Origin: Cupriavidus numazuensis
GTDB taxonomy: Bacteria; Pseudomonadota; Gammaproteobacteria; Burkholderiales; Burkholderiaceae
Assembly: GCF_905397435.1 (NCBI RefSeq)
Contig: NZ_CAJPVI010000005.1
Location: 1-64,000, forward strand
Reading direction: 5' to 3'
Length of the DNA stretch: 64,000 bases
Each line of letters begins with the position of its first letter. The first letter of the stretch is position 1. The notes under the pieces are model-generated. The model was not told the origin of the DNA. It saw nothing but the letters and a program-made list of their open reading frames with translations, and did not search any database. Below are positions 27,365 to 35,809 of the stretch, in pieces. Both the position numbers and the translations under genes were made by a program.

Positions 27365-28842
27365 GCTGCCGTTCCTCTAAAATGCTGAATGGATGATGAT
27401 AGATCTTGCCTGAACATTGGGGTCAGGACGATGAAAGCAGCCCAATAGCCAACAAATAGAAGCGCTGCCGCCATCCAGCCCAGCGCCCCAGCGCTCGGTA
27501 TAGAACGCTCCAGAAGAAAGTAACCCACCGCAGCGACGCCAAACCACATCAAGCGCCGGACAAACAGGCTTGCCAGTTTCATGCGCCAGCAGCAGCAAGC
27601 TAGGACGACGAGTCCGTAAGTACAGTTTCCAAGCCCCAGCACAATGGGACCAATCATCCGGTATAGGCCAATGTTGATCGCAGAATTTGCGAGCAGCCCG
27701 GCCGCCATGAACAGAAAAACCTCCCGGTTTCTGAATCTCGCGTTCATGACCTTGATCAGCACATAGCTGATGACCTGAGCCCAGAACCCCACCGCGCTTC
27801 CAACAAGGACAAGCCCAGTTAACTTGGTGGATTCGCTGTCGAACACGCCTCGCTCATAGATGAGGGAAACCAGCAAGTGCGAATGAACTGCCAAGGCTAT
27901 TGATAGTGGCACGGTGGCCAGTAATAGCAACGGCATCAGCCCATTGAGCGTGACTTTCAACTGCTCGTCACTCATCCTTCCAATCGTGGCTAAGCCTGCA
28001 AGCCCAATTGGCACTGCAAGCAAGAGGACGCCCGTATCCGTAATAAAACGTGCGTAGTCCAGCGCGGCCACGGTGGCGGTTCCGAGCAGAGATGCGACTG
28101 CGCGCTCCACAACAATATTCCCCTGTAGCAAGAGCGGCAGGAGCAGGAGAGGCTTCATGACCTGCCAAAACTCATGACCGATATCTTTCGCCCTCAGTCG
28201 TGTCATGCTCACAGGGAGTGACATCCAGCCTCGGCTGCAGACTCTCATGCCTCCCCAGAACGCGTAGAAGACGTAGGCCAGCGTAAACCCCCAGGCCAAC
28301 CAGACAATCTCTTTCAGAATAAACGCGAGGAGGACGCCCGCAATCATCCCTACGCTCTGCACCGTGGCGCGCAGTGAAGCCAGTTTGTATTCACCGTTTG
28401 CCATCTCGAGGTAGGAAAACAGTCCCCCCGCCACATAGAACGGCACACCCGCACTCATCACTCTGACGAACAGCACTGCATAAGTCCGTGTCTCCCGATC
28501 GAACCCTGGTGCTATCAAACTAATCCAGAGCGGCGCGCCTACGAAGAGGAACAGCGCCACTATTACCGACACTACAGACATTGTGACTGACACTAACCAG
28601 AACAGGCTTTGCGCATAGCCATCGCCACGCTCCGTGTATCGGCTATAGAGAGGAAGAAATCCCGCCGAGAGGCTGTCCGCAGTAAAAAAATTTACAGGAA
28701 CAAGGGTAGCAACCTGCGCCACCCGCAGCGCCGCTGTTGCGGCCGATGTACCAAAGAACGCGGCCAGTAGCATCTCTCGCCCGGCTCCAGCGAGTTTTCC
28801 TAACAGCGAGCCGGAAAAGAGCTTTAGCGCCCCCCTAAGCAT
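27361..28842 (-). CDS. wzx: MurJ/MviN-like polysaccharide flippase (Wzx role)
   Basis: A 493-residue polytopic protein with about 13-14 membrane helices and MviN-type features: GSLLGKLAGAGREMLLAAFF at the N-terminus, a PVNFF turn, and LIYERGVFDSEST in the middle. MOP-superfamily proteins flip undecaprenyl-linked units from the cytoplasmic to the periplasmic side. With wzy and wza in the same operon it is most likely the repeat-unit flippase. It overlaps both neighbours (4 and 8 bp), so translation is coupled. Confidence 0.8.
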   Translation of the reverse strand: MLRGALKLFSGSLLGKLAGAGREMLLAAFFGTSAATAALRVAQVATLVPVNFFTADSLSAGFLPLYSRYTERGDGYAQSLFWLVSVTMSVVSVIVALFLFVGAPLWISLIAPGFDRETRTYAVLFVRVMSAGVPFYVAGGLFSYLEMANGEYKLASLRATVQSVGMIAGVLLAFILKEIVWLAWGFTLAYVFYAFWGGMRVCSRGWMSLPVSMTRLRAKDIGHEFWQVMKPLLLLPLLLQGNIVVERAVASLLGTATVAALDYARFITDTGVLLLAVPIGLAGLATIGRMSDEQLKVTLNGLMPLLLLATVPLSIALAVHSHLLVSLIYERGVFDSESTKLTGLVLVGSAVGFWAQVISYVLIKVMNARFRNREVFLFMAAGLLANSAINIGLYRMIGPIVLGLGNCTYGLVVLACCCWRMKLASLFVRRLMWFGVAAVGYFLLERSIPSAGALGWMAAALLFVGYWAAFIVLTPMFRQDLSSSIQHFRGTAA

Positions 28843-30064
28843 TGTGTGCTTCTGATGATGCCGCTGTTGCCGAAGTGCTCTTCAACGCCTCAAATAACGC
28901 CAGGTATTTACCTGCGCAATACGCGAGGCTTTGGCTATCGGGTAATGAAGTTCCGCCATCATTGCCCATTTCCAATGCAGCCCTGAGTGCCGCAGCGACG
29001 GCTGCCGTATCCCTGGGCAGCGCGAACAACAATCTTTCGCTCGGCTGGAATGTAGCCTTGAGATGTGACGAGACCACAACTGGCATGCCCACAGCCTGCG
29101 CCTCCAGAACATTGAGAGGCATCCCCTCCCGGTGAGTGGTCGTAAACACCATCACGTCGCTAGCCTGCAGATAGGGGGCCAGTTCACGCCGTGCCACACT
29201 CCCGGTGAAGTGCACCAGATGGCGCACACCGAGTTGCTCGGCAAGGCGCTCTAGATTTTCTTTTTCTGGCCCATCACCGATGACCAGGTAGCGGAGGTTC
29301 CCTGCAGATTCCTCGGCAGCTAGGCGAGCAAACGCAGCCAAGGCGAACTCGCCACCTTTCTGCCGATGCAAGCGACCCACGGAGACCACCACGCGTACGC
29401 TATCGCCCCATCCCAGTTCTCTCCGTCGTAGGGCTCGCGCCCCTAGGTCGGGACGAAAAAGCGATGTATCAATCCCGTTCCTGATCGTCTGTACTTGGGA
29501 TCGCTGAACCGCAAAACTAATCGGCAGGCGATGGAAGCTCTTGGCGACTGCATCGCCGACGGCCACAATAACATCGAAGCGTCGATAGGCCATCATATCC
29601 CTCGGCACCCACAACAGGTTCAGCACTGACTTCAACATCGATAGGGGACGGCCGGTTCGCCATCGCGAAAAGAACTCTGCTACCGAGCTTCCATGCGCCT
29701 GCAGTATCAGTGGAACTCCCTTGAGGAGGCTACGAGGCTTCAGCAGACCATACGCTCCAGCACTAATACTTAGGACGCCGTCACAGCTATCAGCGAAATC
29801 ACGTTGGAAGATCGATCTCGATCCGTCCCACCAGCGTGTTCCGTATCTACGCCAGTCAGCACCTTTCACTGTCACAACCTTCACGCCACTGTCCTCAAAG
29901 GAGGGGGGATAACCAGCGATCTCCGCTGTAATCACCGTGATGTCGTGACCACGCTCTGCGAACATACGCGCGACGTCCCAGGCAACCTCCTGCATACCGC
30001 CGATGCTATGCATGGGCAGCGCGCGTGTGAATACGATCAATTTCTTCCTTGTCTTCACATACAC
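28835..30064 (-). CDS. family 4 glycosyltransferase
   Basis: A 409-residue retaining GT4 enzyme. The acceptor domain starts after KLIVFTRALPMHSIGGMQEV. The donor domain has VVSVGRLHRQKGGEFALAAF, YLVIGDGPEKENLE and the E-x7-E region REGMPLNVLEAQAVGMPVVV. It acts in the cytoplasm on the growing repeat unit. It overlaps the flippase gene by 8 bp, and an 81-bp gap separates it from the next glycosyltransferase gene upstream. Confidence 0.85.
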   Translation of the reverse strand: MYVKTRKKLIVFTRALPMHSIGGMQEVAWDVARMFAERGHDITVITAEIAGYPPSFEDSGVKVVTVKGADWRRYGTRWWDGSRSIFQRDFADSCDGVLSISAGAYGLLKPRSLLKGVPLILQAHGSSVAEFFSRWRTGRPLSMLKSVLNLLWVPRDMMAYRRFDVIVAVGDAVAKSFHRLPISFAVQRSQVQTIRNGIDTSLFRPDLGARALRRRELGWGDSVRVVVSVGRLHRQKGGEFALAAFARLAAEESAGNLRYLVIGDGPEKENLERLAEQLGVRHLVHFTGSVARRELAPYLQASDVMVFTTTHREGMPLNVLEAQAVGMPVVVSSHLKATFQPSERLLFALPRDTAAVAAALRAALEMGNDGGTSLPDSQSLAYCAGKYLALFEALKSTSATAASSEAHNA

Positions 30065-30145
30065 CCCGTGTAGCTATAACGTCGCACGTTGCATTGCCGT
30101 GTCTATCCCGATTTAAAGCAAATGGCATTGCGCCGAAGCATAGAA

Positions 30146-31288
30146 TTACCGCGCCAGAGTCTCGTAGAACGACTCGAGTTCTACCGTTTGCCTTCGAATA
30201 TCGAATCGCGACTCTACCAATTTCCTGGCTGCATTACCCATTTTTATGCGCGCAGCGGGGTCACTCAGCATTACTTTAATACGTTTCGCCAATGCCATCT
30301 CATCTCGCTCCGGGACAAGATATCCAGTCTCACCATCGATCACGACCTCGGGAATTCCTCCGTGTCTTGTTCCGATGAGCGGTACGCCGAGCGCCGCTGC
30401 CTCTAACAGAACCATACCCAATCCTTCCGCATCCCCGGTTTTAGCAGTAACACTAGGAAGTACAAATAGGGCAGCACGTCGCATTTCGGAAAGGACGGCA
30501 TCATGGGATTGAGCACCTTTGAAAACTACTTGTTTCGCTATCCCCAACGAAGAAGCCAACTCTTCGAGCGATGAACGAAGTGGCCCATTACCGATTATAA
30601 CTAGAGTAACGTCAGGAAAATTCTCCACTATCTGAGCAAATGCCCTCAGTAGATACTGCGTTCCCTTCTTTTCAACAAGTCGAGCAACATGAAGCAGGAT
30701 AGCCCTCTCCTCGCTGTATTCACGCGGCCTTATTGCATCAACATCAATTCCTATGTAATGCACATAGGTTCGCTCCGGAGGGAATCCTAACGAAATAACC
30801 TTATCCCTAATATAATTCGAAACACACAGAAATATAGCCCCTCTTTTAATTAGTTTCCGCCTAAAGATAGCGTAATTAACCAGAGTCGGTGATCCGGATT
30901 TAATCAGAGAATATAAATTTGTTGTGGCGTCGAATCCATGAAATGTGGTAATCAGAGGAATTCCCAACTTTTCGGCGATTGGCAAAGCATAAACACCCTC
31001 CACACCGAAATGTGCATGAATTAAGGCAGGTCTAATATCCCGTAGCCTCCGGACAAAACCGCCAGGATCACGTGTGAGCAGACTCCAGAAACGACGAACA
31101 ACACCTTCTCGCACCCCGTGATCGTCAAGAGCCAATGACATCGCACCGTCGGGCGCCGGGCCATAACGCTTCCGTCCCAAATAGACGGGAACAAATCTTT
31201 TCGTGCTGCCCGCCTGCTGGACGATAAATGGCTCAGATATCTTGAAAAGTTGGTGTCGATAGATTGCTACATTTCTCTTTCTCATCAT
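30146..31288 (-). CDS. family 4 glycosyltransferase
   Basis: A 380-residue GT4 enzyme close to colanic-acid/WcaL-type transferases: HQLFKISEPFIVQQA near the N-terminus, LIHAHFGVEGVYALPIAEKL, then LLHVARLVEKKGTQYLLRAF, VIIGNGPLRSSLEEL and EGLGMVLLEAAALGVPLIGT. The start at 31288 (a double ATG) lies 2 bp after the stop of wzy; starts further upstream overlap wzy and are not homologous. The gene is A/T-richer than the window average. Confidence 0.85.
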   Translation of the reverse strand: MMRKRNVAIYRHQLFKISEPFIVQQAGSTKRFVPVYLGRKRYGPAPDGAMSLALDDHGVREGVVRRFWSLLTRDPGGFVRRLRDIRPALIHAHFGVEGVYALPIAEKLGIPLITTFHGFDATTNLYSLIKSGSPTLVNYAIFRRKLIKRGAIFLCVSNYIRDKVISLGFPPERTYVHYIGIDVDAIRPREYSEERAILLHVARLVEKKGTQYLLRAFAQIVENFPDVTLVIIGNGPLRSSLEELASSLGIAKQVVFKGAQSHDAVLSEMRRAALFVLPSVTAKTGDAEGLGMVLLEAAALGVPLIGTRHGGIPEVVIDGETGYLVPERDEMALAKRIKVMLSDPAARIKMGNAARKLVESRFDIRRQTVELESFYETLAR

Positions 31289-31290
31289 CT

Positions 31291-32766
31291 CTAATCGCCC
31301 GAAGCGGCATACACGTTTCTGCGACCTTGATCGCACGACCGCAGAAAACCAGTCCGAGGGAGGCCTTCGGGACGGCCGTCAGCATGTAGCGTAGGGTTAC
31401 TATCGCCCCCCCGCCAAGCTTCTACAGTCGGCTTTCCGTGAGGGACAACTTTTGTCTTCCGCTTGAGGCGCACGAGAGCGAGGGCGAGCAGGCCTGCCAG
31501 TACGGGGATCATGTGATTATCCCCTAACAACCCGAAGTTTTCGCCCATTCCTTGGATGGTCAGCCATAGAAATCCGAACCCAAGCGCAAATGCCACCCCC
31601 CTCGCTTCCTTGTCATCGTATTTTCGGATTGACAACTTAAATAGGATTGCGGAAAACCATACACCAACTGCAACAGCCAATATTCCACTTTGCGACCATA
31701 GGTAAATAAAAGTATTGTGTGGTGGCAGAACTTGTGAAAATCCGTATCGGTTCGCATACGGCGCAAATCCTTCTTGCCAACCACCAAAGCCCTGACCCAA
31801 AATTGGGCTTCCGAAAAATGCCGATACCGCGTAATTCCACATCACCAAACGGACCTCGGTCGTGTCCTCGACAGCACCTCCAAATTCATTACCTGAATTT
31901 AATCCGACAGTTTCATACATAGAAAATGCCACCACCCCGATAAGACCCATGGCAAGCGGCAAGAACATGCGATACCGCCTCCCCGTTCGTCGCATGTAAA
32001 TCAAAGTAAAGGCGACAATCGGAAGAGCAAGCATTAATATCAGTCCTGCTTTTGAGCCAGTAAAATAAATTGAACCAAAGGCCGTAAAAGCGAAAATATA
32101 ATATGATCTCTTTCTATAAGCACTGGCCAGACCGATAGCCGCCATGACCAGCAAACCCGCGAATGCGGAAGCCGCATTACCATTGACGAATCCAAAGCCA
32201 CCGGATTTGACCACGTCGAAGACGTTATTCCTACCCTCCATGAATAGCGCCTCCAAGACATTTTCGTTAATGAAGATTTTGGCTATTTGTGACTGAAGAA
32301 ACACCATTTTCACGTCGGGATTCAATCGAAATACGATCACACTCGCCATCTGAACTACCGACAAGCAGAACAACGCTGTGAATGCGCGTATGACCCAACG
32401 GTGGTCACGTCGGGCTTGATACACGCATCCGCAAGCGGTGAGAACAAAGACCATTATCTGACTGAAACCAGCAAGACCAAGGCGAACGTCCGAAGACCAG
32501 AGCAAGCTCAGAAGCACAATCGCTGCGAGCACCACAATCGCGAACAATGGTCGCGATAGCAAAATGGCCTTCTTCTCTGCCAGTTCACGCCAAAATGATG
32601 CTCCGACTATGAACGCGAGAGAGATTGGTGCTCCACCGAGTGTCAGCAACGGTAAATACACCTGAAATACCCCGAGAGGTAAGACAAGAAATACCCGCCA
32701 CTTGCACGGCACAAGGAAGGGAAGAATTACAATCAAACCAATAACTAGCATGGCTGAAGCGAGCAT
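31291..32766 (-). CDS. wzy: O-antigen/exopolysaccharide polymerase (Wzy/ligase family)
   Basis: A 491-residue protein with about 11-12 membrane helices and the large periplasmic loop of the O-antigen ligase/Wzy_C family. The loop shows EVRLVMWNYAVSAFFGSPI, LGQGFGGWQEGF and LPPHNTFIYLWSQSGI. The Arg, GxG and PHN residues are family landmarks. Within a wza-wzc operon it is the likely repeat-unit polymerase. The last 45 or so residues are hydrophilic and unlike the family, possibly a genuine tail or the result of a late frameshift. Confidence 0.8.
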   Translation of the reverse strand: MLASAMLVIGLIVILPFLVPCKWRVFLVLPLGVFQVYLPLLTLGGAPISLAFIVGASFWRELAEKKAILLSRPLFAIVVLAAIVLLSLLWSSDVRLGLAGFSQIMVFVLTACGCVYQARRDHRWVIRAFTALFCLSVVQMASVIVFRLNPDVKMVFLQSQIAKIFINENVLEALFMEGRNNVFDVVKSGGFGFVNGNAASAFAGLLVMAAIGLASAYRKRSYYIFAFTAFGSIYFTGSKAGLILMLALPIVAFTLIYMRRTGRRYRMFLPLAMGLIGVVAFSMYETVGLNSGNEFGGAVEDTTEVRLVMWNYAVSAFFGSPILGQGFGGWQEGFAPYANRYGFSQVLPPHNTFIYLWSQSGILAVAVGVWFSAILFKLSIRKYDDKEARGVAFALGFGFLWLTIQGMGENFGLLGDNHMIPVLAGLLALALVRLKRKTKVVPHGKPTVEAWRGGDSNPTLHADGRPEGLPRTGFLRSCDQGRRNVYAASGD

Positions 32767-32786
32767 ATGGACCCCGTGCTTTGCCG

Positions 32787-34094
32787 TTATTGGGTAAGCT
32801 CGTCAGCATACGCAGCGACACATTTTTTATTCAACGATATGATCTCAGCTGGTCGCCCCATCAAACGAATAGCTTGACCTTCAGAGCTTCGTTCGCTCGT
32901 TGACTCCACCACTCCCAATTGGCAGCGAAGCGCTTGCGGTGCAACACTCGCCTGTGACAGATTCCAAGCGATCATCCCGCGTTGGCCGGTGCGATGCCTC
33001 ACAGAGGCAATCATGACGACGCCCTGTTCGAGTTTCGACTCGCTCATCAGAGTTAAGTCTCTTGTTTCAGCAATACGAGCAGAATATTTAAGTGACTCAA
33101 AGGCAGGTTTTTTTGAATAATCGAATCTGAGCAGTCCGAAATTATGCTCCTTATTGTCAATGTCAACACCGTCATCTTTCAAGTCGTACCACCACACTCC
33201 CTTTACAAAGGATAATGAGGATAGCAAGAATATGGTACGCTCCGCGTAGGCTGCCGTTTCAGTCTCGGATGAGCCAAATCGCCCCTTATTGGTGGGCCAA
33301 CCGATTTCCGTCACATAAATATCGAGAGCCTTGCGACCAGATTGCTGCAAGAGCTGCGCGTGCAAGTCCTGCAATGATCTCACCACCTGCTCCGGGCCCA
33401 ATTTTGATCCAAATTGGTATACGTATGGATGAACCGATATACCGTCTGCATAGGCTAGGACGTTGAGATCCGCCAGTCTATTAAACCATCCCGTCCTGAC
33501 ACCAGAACCTACGAGGACCGTTATTTGAGGATCAACTTTCTTCAGAACAGGGAAGACGGACTTATAGAGGTACGCATAGTCATCGGGGCTCGCTGGAGCT
33601 CCTCCGCCGGTATGGTTGTCCCACTCGTTCCATATCTCATAATATTTCACTCGTCGAGCAAAATGCTGGACAATGTACGCCGAATAGCGGATGAATGCTT
33701 GGATAGCTTCCTTAGATCGGGGCTTATCGCCTTGGTCATAGTACTTATTTCCATAGTCCAGGATTAACATTGGCTCCAGGCCATTGGCTACGGCAAGGTC
33801 CACAAATTTGTCCCACGCTTCAGGAATCTCGTAACGTCCCTTTTCCCGCTCCACGTACTTCCAAGCCGCGTCGACGCGGATGGAGCGAAAGCCAGCCGTA
33901 GCTGCGATCTTCAACTCCTGAGCTTGGACTGCCGGTGGGCTACCAATGGAATGAACCCCAACACCTAGAATGGGACCGGACGCATGAAGCGGCGACGATC
34001 CCACAGTGGTAATAGCAAATCCAATTGACAGGATTGCATATCTGCAATACGCAAACCGGCGCGCAGATTGAAACATCCAAAGAAAAGCCTTCAT
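32787..34094 (-). CDS. secreted glycoside hydrolase, GH39/GH5-like
   Basis: A 435-residue (beta/alpha)8 hydrolase of clan GH-A. The start at 34094 gives a clean signal peptide (to about residue 38); ATGs at 34121 and 34133 would overlap manC and add residues before the signal. Acid/base Glu157 is in YYEIWNEWDN and nucleophile Glu263 in YVTEIGWPT, the NE...E pair of the clan. A C-terminal beta domain of about 100 residues follows. Polysaccharide operons often carry such a periplasmic hydrolase that trims or degrades the polymer (as PslG does), which is the likely role. Confidence 0.8.
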   Translation of the reverse strand: MKAFLWMFQSARRFAYCRYAILSIGFAITTVGSSPLHASGPILGVGVHSIGSPPAVQAQELKIAATAGFRSIRVDAAWKYVEREKGRYEIPEAWDKFVDLAVANGLEPMLILDYGNKYYDQGDKPRSKEAIQAFIRYSAYIVQHFARRVKYYEIWNEWDNHTGGGAPASPDDYAYLYKSVFPVLKKVDPQITVLVGSGVRTGWFNRLADLNVLAYADGISVHPYVYQFGSKLGPEQVVRSLQDLHAQLLQQSGRKALDIYVTEIGWPTNKGRFGSSETETAAYAERTIFLLSSLSFVKGVWWYDLKDDGVDIDNKEHNFGLLRFDYSKKPAFESLKYSARIAETRDLTLMSESKLEQGVVMIASVRHRTGQRGMIAWNLSQASVAPQALRCQLGVVESTSERSSEGQAIRLMGRPAEIISLNKKCVAAYADELTQ

Positions 34095-34107
34095 TGTCTT
34101 CGCCAAC

Positions 34108-35532
34108 TCAGAGACGGCCATAGGAATCAGCAAACCTGACGATGTCGTCTTCCTTTAAATATGCTCCGGATTGCACCTCAATCAGTTCCAGCGGAATGCA
34201 TCCAGGGTTCTCCAAACTGTGCATTTCACCAATTGGTATGTATGTGGACTGATTTTCCGTGAGCAAATATTCTTCATCGCCCTTCCGAACGCGCGCTGTG
34301 CCGGAAACTACAATCCAGTGTTCGGCCCGATGGTGATGCATCTGCAGAGAGAGCTTGGCCCCCGGCTTGACGGTGATGCGCTTGACTTGGTAGCGGTCAC
34401 CGCTGTCGACGGAATCGAATGCACCCCACGGCCGGTACACCTTGCGATGTTCGGCGAATTCGTTTCGTTCGTCTTTGCGTACGCGCTCAACCAGCGCCTT
34501 CACGTCCTGCGCCTTGTCTCTATTGAGCACAAGCACGGCATCGGCAGTTTCCAGCACCATCACGCCGTCCAAGCCAGCTACCGCCACTAGGCGATGCGAG
34601 GCATGAACCAGGCTGTCTTTCGTCTCGTGTATCAGCACGTCTCCTACAGCAACGTTACCGTTCTCCGTCTTGTCACTGGCTTTCCATACGGAGTCCCAAG
34701 AACCAACGTCGCTCCACTGTGCGTCCATGGGTACCACGCGCGCACGCTGCGTGTGCTCCATGACTGCATAGTCAATGGAGTCGCTGGGGCAACGGGAGAA
34801 GCTCTCCGCATGGAGACGAAAGAAGTCCAGGTCCTGCTGGCCTCGCGAGACTGCCGCCTGCACCGACTTGCAGATTGGTGAGGCATAGGCTTCCAGCTCG
34901 TCCAGATAAGACGAAGCACGAAACAAGAACATGCCGCTGTTCCAGAAGTAGCCACCTTCCTGAAGATACTTTTCTGCGGTTCCGCGTGATGGCTTTTCGA
35001 TAAAACGCGAAACTTCAAATGTCGTACCAGCTTCTGCCGAGCCGGCCTTAATATAGCCATAGCCTGTGGCAGGCTCCGTCGGAACGATTCCAAAGGTAAC
35101 AATGGAGCCGGCCTGCGCCGCCTGGATACCGCTAGTAACGGCCTGCACAAAAGCCTGCGTGTCGCGAATGGCATGATCCGCTGGTAAAAGCAGCAGCAAC
35201 GGATCCTGCCCGCCAGCTATGGCATGTAGTGCCGCTGCCGCAGCTGCGGGTGCGGTGTTGCGAGCGTGAGGTTCGAGAATAAGGGAGGCGTCATGGATAC
35301 CAACTTCGCGCACCTGCTCTGCCACAATGAAACGATGAGCGTGGTTCGAGACGAGAATTGGGCTGATCGCCCCCGGGATAGAGCAGGCGCGCAACAGCGT
35401 GTCCTGTAGTAGCGAACGTTCGCCCAGCAGGCGGAGAAATTGCTTGGGATACCCCTCTCGCGAGAGGGGCCACAAGCGAGTTCCTGCGCCCCCGCACAAT
35501 ACAACCGGGATGATGACGGTCGAGGCATCCAT
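34108..35532 (-). CDS. manC: mannose-1-phosphate guanylyltransferase/mannose-6-phosphate isomerase
   Basis: A 474-residue bifunctional enzyme. The N-terminal nucleotidyltransferase domain has GGAGTRLWPLSREGYPKQFL and LLPADHAI. The C-terminal type II isomerase cupin has KPGAKLSLQMHHHRAEHWIV and IPIGEMHSLENPG. It makes GDP-mannose, the donor for mannose or, after further steps, fucose or rhamnose. The start at 35532 has AAGGAG 8 bases upstream; a longer frame is not homologous. No phosphomannomutase gene is present in the window, so that step must come from elsewhere. Confidence 0.93.
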   Translation of the reverse strand: MDASTVIIPVVLCGGAGTRLWPLSREGYPKQFLRLLGERSLLQDTLLRACSIPGAISPILVSNHAHRFIVAEQVREVGIHDASLILEPHARNTAPAAAAAALHAIAGGQDPLLLLLPADHAIRDTQAFVQAVTSGIQAAQAGSIVTFGIVPTEPATGYGYIKAGSAEAGTTFEVSRFIEKPSRGTAEKYLQEGGYFWNSGMFLFRASSYLDELEAYASPICKSVQAAVSRGQQDLDFFRLHAESFSRCPSDSIDYAVMEHTQRARVVPMDAQWSDVGSWDSVWKASDKTENGNVAVGDVLIHETKDSLVHASHRLVAVAGLDGVMVLETADAVLVLNRDKAQDVKALVERVRKDERNEFAEHRKVYRPWGAFDSVDSGDRYQVKRITVKPGAKLSLQMHHHRAEHWIVVSGTARVRKGDEEYLLTENQSTYIPIGEMHSLENPGCIPLELIEVQSGAYLKEDDIVRFADSYGRL

Positions 35533-35650
35533 CCTTGCACTCCTTCTGACAACCCAAAATATGGAGCGCCCAAGCGACAGGGAGCCCCTCACCCATTCCG
35601 CCTATAGAGGGCGGGCATCCCTTCATCGAGAGCGTGCTGGCACACTGCAT

Positions 35651-35664
35651 AACGCTGCAGCGTT
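35651..35664. promoter_or_regulatory. 14-bp perfect palindrome upstream of manC
   Basis: AACGCTGCAGCGTT is a perfect palindrome located 119 bp upstream of manC, in the 277-bp gap after wzc. A 6-bp hairpin (GCCTCA/TGAGGC, 35697-35712) lies further upstream. The gap is the longest inside the operon, so an internal promoter for manC and the glycosyltransferase genes, with this as a possible operator, is reasonable but unproven. Confidence 0.35.
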
Positions 35665-35809
35665 ACCCGCATGGGCCACAGTCTCTTCTTGTCTTGGCCT
35701 CACCGTTGAGGCTGCAGCGACGGAGTCTATTTTCAGCTCCTTGCGGCGCGAGACAATCTGACTCCACCAGTTCACACGTCTTCAATTCGCTATAAAGCCA
35801 TTACGTCGA

